The notes under the pieces are model-generated. The model worked only from the letters and a program-made list of their open reading frames with translations, was not told the origin of the DNA and searched no databases. Made by a program: the position numbers and the translations under genes. A DNA stretch of 64,000 nt, taken from Candidatus Eiseniibacteriota bacterium. Its GTDB lineage: Bacteria; Eisenbacteria; RBG-16-71-46; CAIMUX01. Location: positions 310,001 to 374,000 of the forward strand of contig JADJQY010000008.1 in assembly GCA_016712505.1 (NCBI GenBank), written 5' to 3'. Position 1 is the stretch's first letter. Each line of letters begins with the position of its first letter. Positions 61,850 through 64,000 of this stretch are shown here, piece by piece.

Positions 61850-64000
61850 GCTCCGCATTCTCACGGCGGCTCTGGCCGCCGTCTGGGTCGTGCTCGTCCT
61901 GCGCGCGGCCCAGCTTCAGATCGTCCAACATTCCTACTGGCTCGACCGCGCGAGCGCCCTGCGCTCCGACACCCTGTCGGTTCCGGCGCCGCGTGGCGCC
62001 ATTCTCTCCTCCGATGGCGTGATCCTCGCCCGCTCCGTGCCCAATCGCTCGCTCGGGGTTGATCCGTTCATGGTGCGCGATCCCGAGGCCCTGGCCTCGG
62101 CCCTCGACTCGCTCGGCCTGGTCGAACCCCGCGCCTTCCTGCGCAAGCTGGCGGCGGAGCGCGCCCGCGACAGCCACTTTTTCTGGGTCTCGCGCCAGGT
62201 GCTGCCCGAAACACAGCTCGAGTCGGTGTTGCGCCGACACCGCGGACTCTCGACCATCACCGAGAGCAAGCGACTCTACCCGCTCGGCTGGAGTGGCGCC
62301 CCGGTGGTGGGGATGGTGGGACACGAGAACCAGCCGATCATGGGGCTGGAGGCTTCGTTCGATGCCGATCTCAAGGGCGAGGAAGGGCGGATGACCCAGG
62401 TCAAGTCTCTGGTCGGCGACGCCTTTCCGGATGTCGACTCGCCGGTGCTCGAGACCCGGGTGGTGCGCGAGCCGCGCCTCGGGCGCAGCCTGGTTTCGAC
62501 CATCGACAGTCGGATGCAGGAGATTGCCATGGCGCGCCTCCAGGCCGGGGTGGAGCGAACCGGCGCCCGCGGCGGGTTCGTCATCGTGACCCGCCCGCGG
62601 ACGGGCGAGATCCTCGCTCTGGCCTCGTCCCCCTCGGTCGACCCCGACAGCTCCGGATCGTGGACCGAGGATGCGCGCCGAGCGCGAGCCTACGGCGATG
62701 CCTTCGAGCCGGGTTCCTCCTACAAGATGGTCGCCTTCGCGGCCGCGCTCGAAGCCGGCGTCCTCCGGCCGGAGCAACTCATCGACTGTATGAATGGACG
62801 TCGCTCGGTGGCGGGCGGCGGGATGATCACCGATCACGATCCTTATGGCGTTCTGACCGCGACCGAAGTGCTCGCTCACTCGAGCAACATCGGGACCGGT
62901 CTGATCGCCGAGCGGGCCGGGGCGGAGCGGTTCTACCGAATGGAGAAAGCCTTTGGCTTCGGGCTTCCCTCGGAACTCCAGCTCAAGGGGGAAGGGCGGG
63001 GAAGGATCCCCGAACCCTCCGCCTGGTCCGCTCGCAGTTTGATCACCCAGGCCTTCGGGCAGGAGGTCTCGGCCACCGGCATCCAGCTCGCGATGGCCTA
63101 TGGCGCGGTGGCGAACGGCGGTCTGCTGATGCGGCCGCTCCTGGTCAGCGAGGTGCGCGAGAACGACGGCGCGACCGCGCGCCGGCACGAACCGGAGGCG
63201 ATCCGCCGGGTGATCAGCGAGTCGACCGCGCGCGCTCTGCGGGAAATGCTGCGCGCGGTGGTGACCGACGGGACGGCGAGGAAGGCCGAGATCGAGAACT
63301 TCCCCCCCGCGGGAAAAACATCGACCGCGCAGAAGTATATCCCCGAGGAGAAGTCGTACAGCACGCGGCGCTACATGGCCGGCTTCATCGGATTCGCACC
63401 CTACGACGATCCCGAAGTGCTCTGCTGCGTGGTGATCGACGAGCCGAAGAGCGACATCTACGGCGGCAACATCTCCGCGCCGATCTTCCGTGAGGTGCTC
63501 TCCGACATCCAGCCGCTGGTCGGCGGGCCGCTGGCTAACGACGAGCTGCCGCCGGTCAAGCCGCGCGAGCCGGAGGATCCGCAGGAGGAGGAAGTCGTCC
63601 AGCCGGTGCTCCTGGCCGACCTGGCCGGACTGCCGGTCGCGTCCGCGCGGCAACGCGCCCAAGGGCAAGGATTCGAGGCCCGTCTTTCGGGCAGCGGGAC
63701 CGTGGTGGCGCGCACCGACCCGGCGGCCGGGGAGGAGTGTCCCCTCGGCGCCGTGATCACGTTGTTTCTCGCCGATCCCGGCCCGGATGCCGCGGAGGGC
63801 GGTCTGCCGATGCCCGATCTGCGTGGGCTGAGCCTGCGCGATGCCATGATCCTCCTCGCTTCGATCGACGCCGCGCCGCGGGTCGACGGGTCGGGGTGGG
63901 TGCTGAGCCAGGTACCTTCACCGGGCGATCCCTTCTCTGCCGGACAACCGTGTTTCATCACCCTCGGGCCTGATTCGTGCCGGGCCTGGAAGGAGCAACT
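61833..64000 (+). CDS. ftsI: Penicillin-binding protein (FtsI/SpoVD-like transpeptidase) with PASTA domains, 3' truncated by window
   Basis: The first 722 residues of a class B penicillin-binding protein that cross-links septal peptidoglycan. It has an N-terminal membrane anchor (ILTAALAAVWVVLVLRAAQ), a dimerisation/pedestal domain (APRGAILSSDGVILA), and a transpeptidase domain with SSYK (active Ser, in EPGSSYKMV) and SSN. The third motif reads KTS (AGKTSTAQK) instead of KTG. Two PASTA repeats follow (VLLADLAGLPVASARQRA and MPDLRGLSLRDAMILL). It overlaps ftsL and runs off the right edge. Confidence 0.93.
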   Translation, partial: MGRGARLRILTAALAAVWVVLVLRAAQLQIVQHSYWLDRASALRSDTLSVPAPRGAILSSDGVILARSVPNRSLGVDPFMVRDPEALASALDSLGLVEPRAFLRKLAAERARDSHFFWVSRQVLPETQLESVLRRHRGLSTITESKRLYPLGWSGAPVVGMVGHENQPIMGLEASFDADLKGEEGRMTQVKSLVGDAFPDVDSPVLETRVVREPRLGRSLVSTIDSRMQEIAMARLQAGVERTGARGGFVIVTRPRTGEILALASSPSVDPDSSGSWTEDARRARAYGDAFEPGSSYKMVAFAAALEAGVLRPEQLIDCMNGRRSVAGGGMITDHDPYGVLTATEVLAHSSNIGTGLIAERAGAERFYRMEKAFGFGLPSELQLKGEGRGRIPEPSAWSARSLITQAFGQEVSATGIQLAMAYGAVANGGLLMRPLLVSEVRENDGATARRHEPEAIRRVISESTARALREMLRAVVTDGTARKAEIENFPPAGKTSTAQKYIPEEKSYSTRRYMAGFIGFAPYDDPEVLCCVVIDEPKSDIYGGNISAPIFREVLSDIQPLVGGPLANDELPPVKPREPEDPQEEEVVQPVLLADLAGLPVASARQRAQGQGFEARLSGSGTVVARTDPAAGEECPLGAVITLFLADPGPDAAEGGLPMPDLRGLSLRDAMILLASIDAAPRVDGSGWVLSQVPSPGDPFSAGQPCFITLGPDSCRAWKEQ

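Overview
The window is a high-GC chromosome segment from a Gram-negative bacterium. It encodes ExbB/ExbD-type energy transducers, an OmpA-type outer-membrane protein, a DUF2723 glycosyltransferase of the kind common in the Fibrobacteres-Chlorobi-Bacteroidetes (FCB) group, and secreted proteins ending in the 'YPNPF ... G.Y' domain (FlgD-Ig / type IX-like tail) typical of FCB-related lineages. A PorV/UPF0164-like barrel points the same way. My best guess is an uncultured FCB-affiliated phylum such as Candidatus Eisenbacteria. This is inferred from gene content only; there is no rRNA gene in the window.

Layout. 1-2.4 kb (minus strand): acyl-CoA carboxylase operon (carboxyltransferase, then a truncated biotin carboxylase). 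2.7-3.8 kb: exbB-exbD. 4-8.5 kb: a thiolase gene broken by several single-base indels, an enoyl-CoA hydratase with one 3' frameshift, an intact thiolase and an isopropylmalate-dehydrogenase-family gene. 8.5-14.7 kb: tRNA-Leu and a proteostasis block tig-clpP-clpX-lon. 14.7-18.5 kb: a serA-like gene, purA, tRNA-Lys and a divergent ychF-like GTPase.

18.5-38.6 kb is the most unusual part. A gene-poor kilobase with RNA-like structure leads into a roughly 5,500-residue secreted protein, split by one apparent frameshift near 23,027. It is built of Ig-like repeats, acidic Asp/Asn calcium-loop motifs and a PPC-like domain, and ends in a YPNPF/FlgD-Ig-like domain. Directly downstream is a fusion of a PorV-like barrel, thrombospondin type-3 repeats and an OmpA peptidoglycan-binding domain, followed by a strong terminator and an orphan type IV pilin-like gene. 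I propose the first two as a candidate surface system: a giant secreted filament or adhesin plus a dedicated outer-membrane partner.

38.8-43.5 kb: a zinc-ribbon/DUF2007-like gene, a small membrane protein, then ribD-ribE-ribBA-ribH-nusB, tightly coupled. 43.5-55.2 kb: a coupled envelope-polysaccharide operon (methyltransferase, glycosyltransferases, DUF2723-TPR protein, sugar-nucleotide epimerase, UDP-xylose synthase, a GT2/phosphoglycosyltransferase-like fusion and a polytopic membrane protein). 55.2-59.1 kb: a gene remnant on the minus strand, a secreted beta-propeller protein with a second YPNPF tail, and a GT4 glycosyltransferase. 59.4-64 kb: start of the division and cell-wall (dcw) cluster: mraZ, an unusual STAS-like ORF, a long hairpin, rsmH, an ftsL-like gene and a PASTA-containing transpeptidase cut by the window edge.

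No CRISPR array, insertion sequence or prophage was recognised. Apparent frameshifts at about 4,200, 5,017, 5,036, 5,052, 5,988 and 23,027 could be sequencing errors or real mutations; the sequence alone cannot decide.
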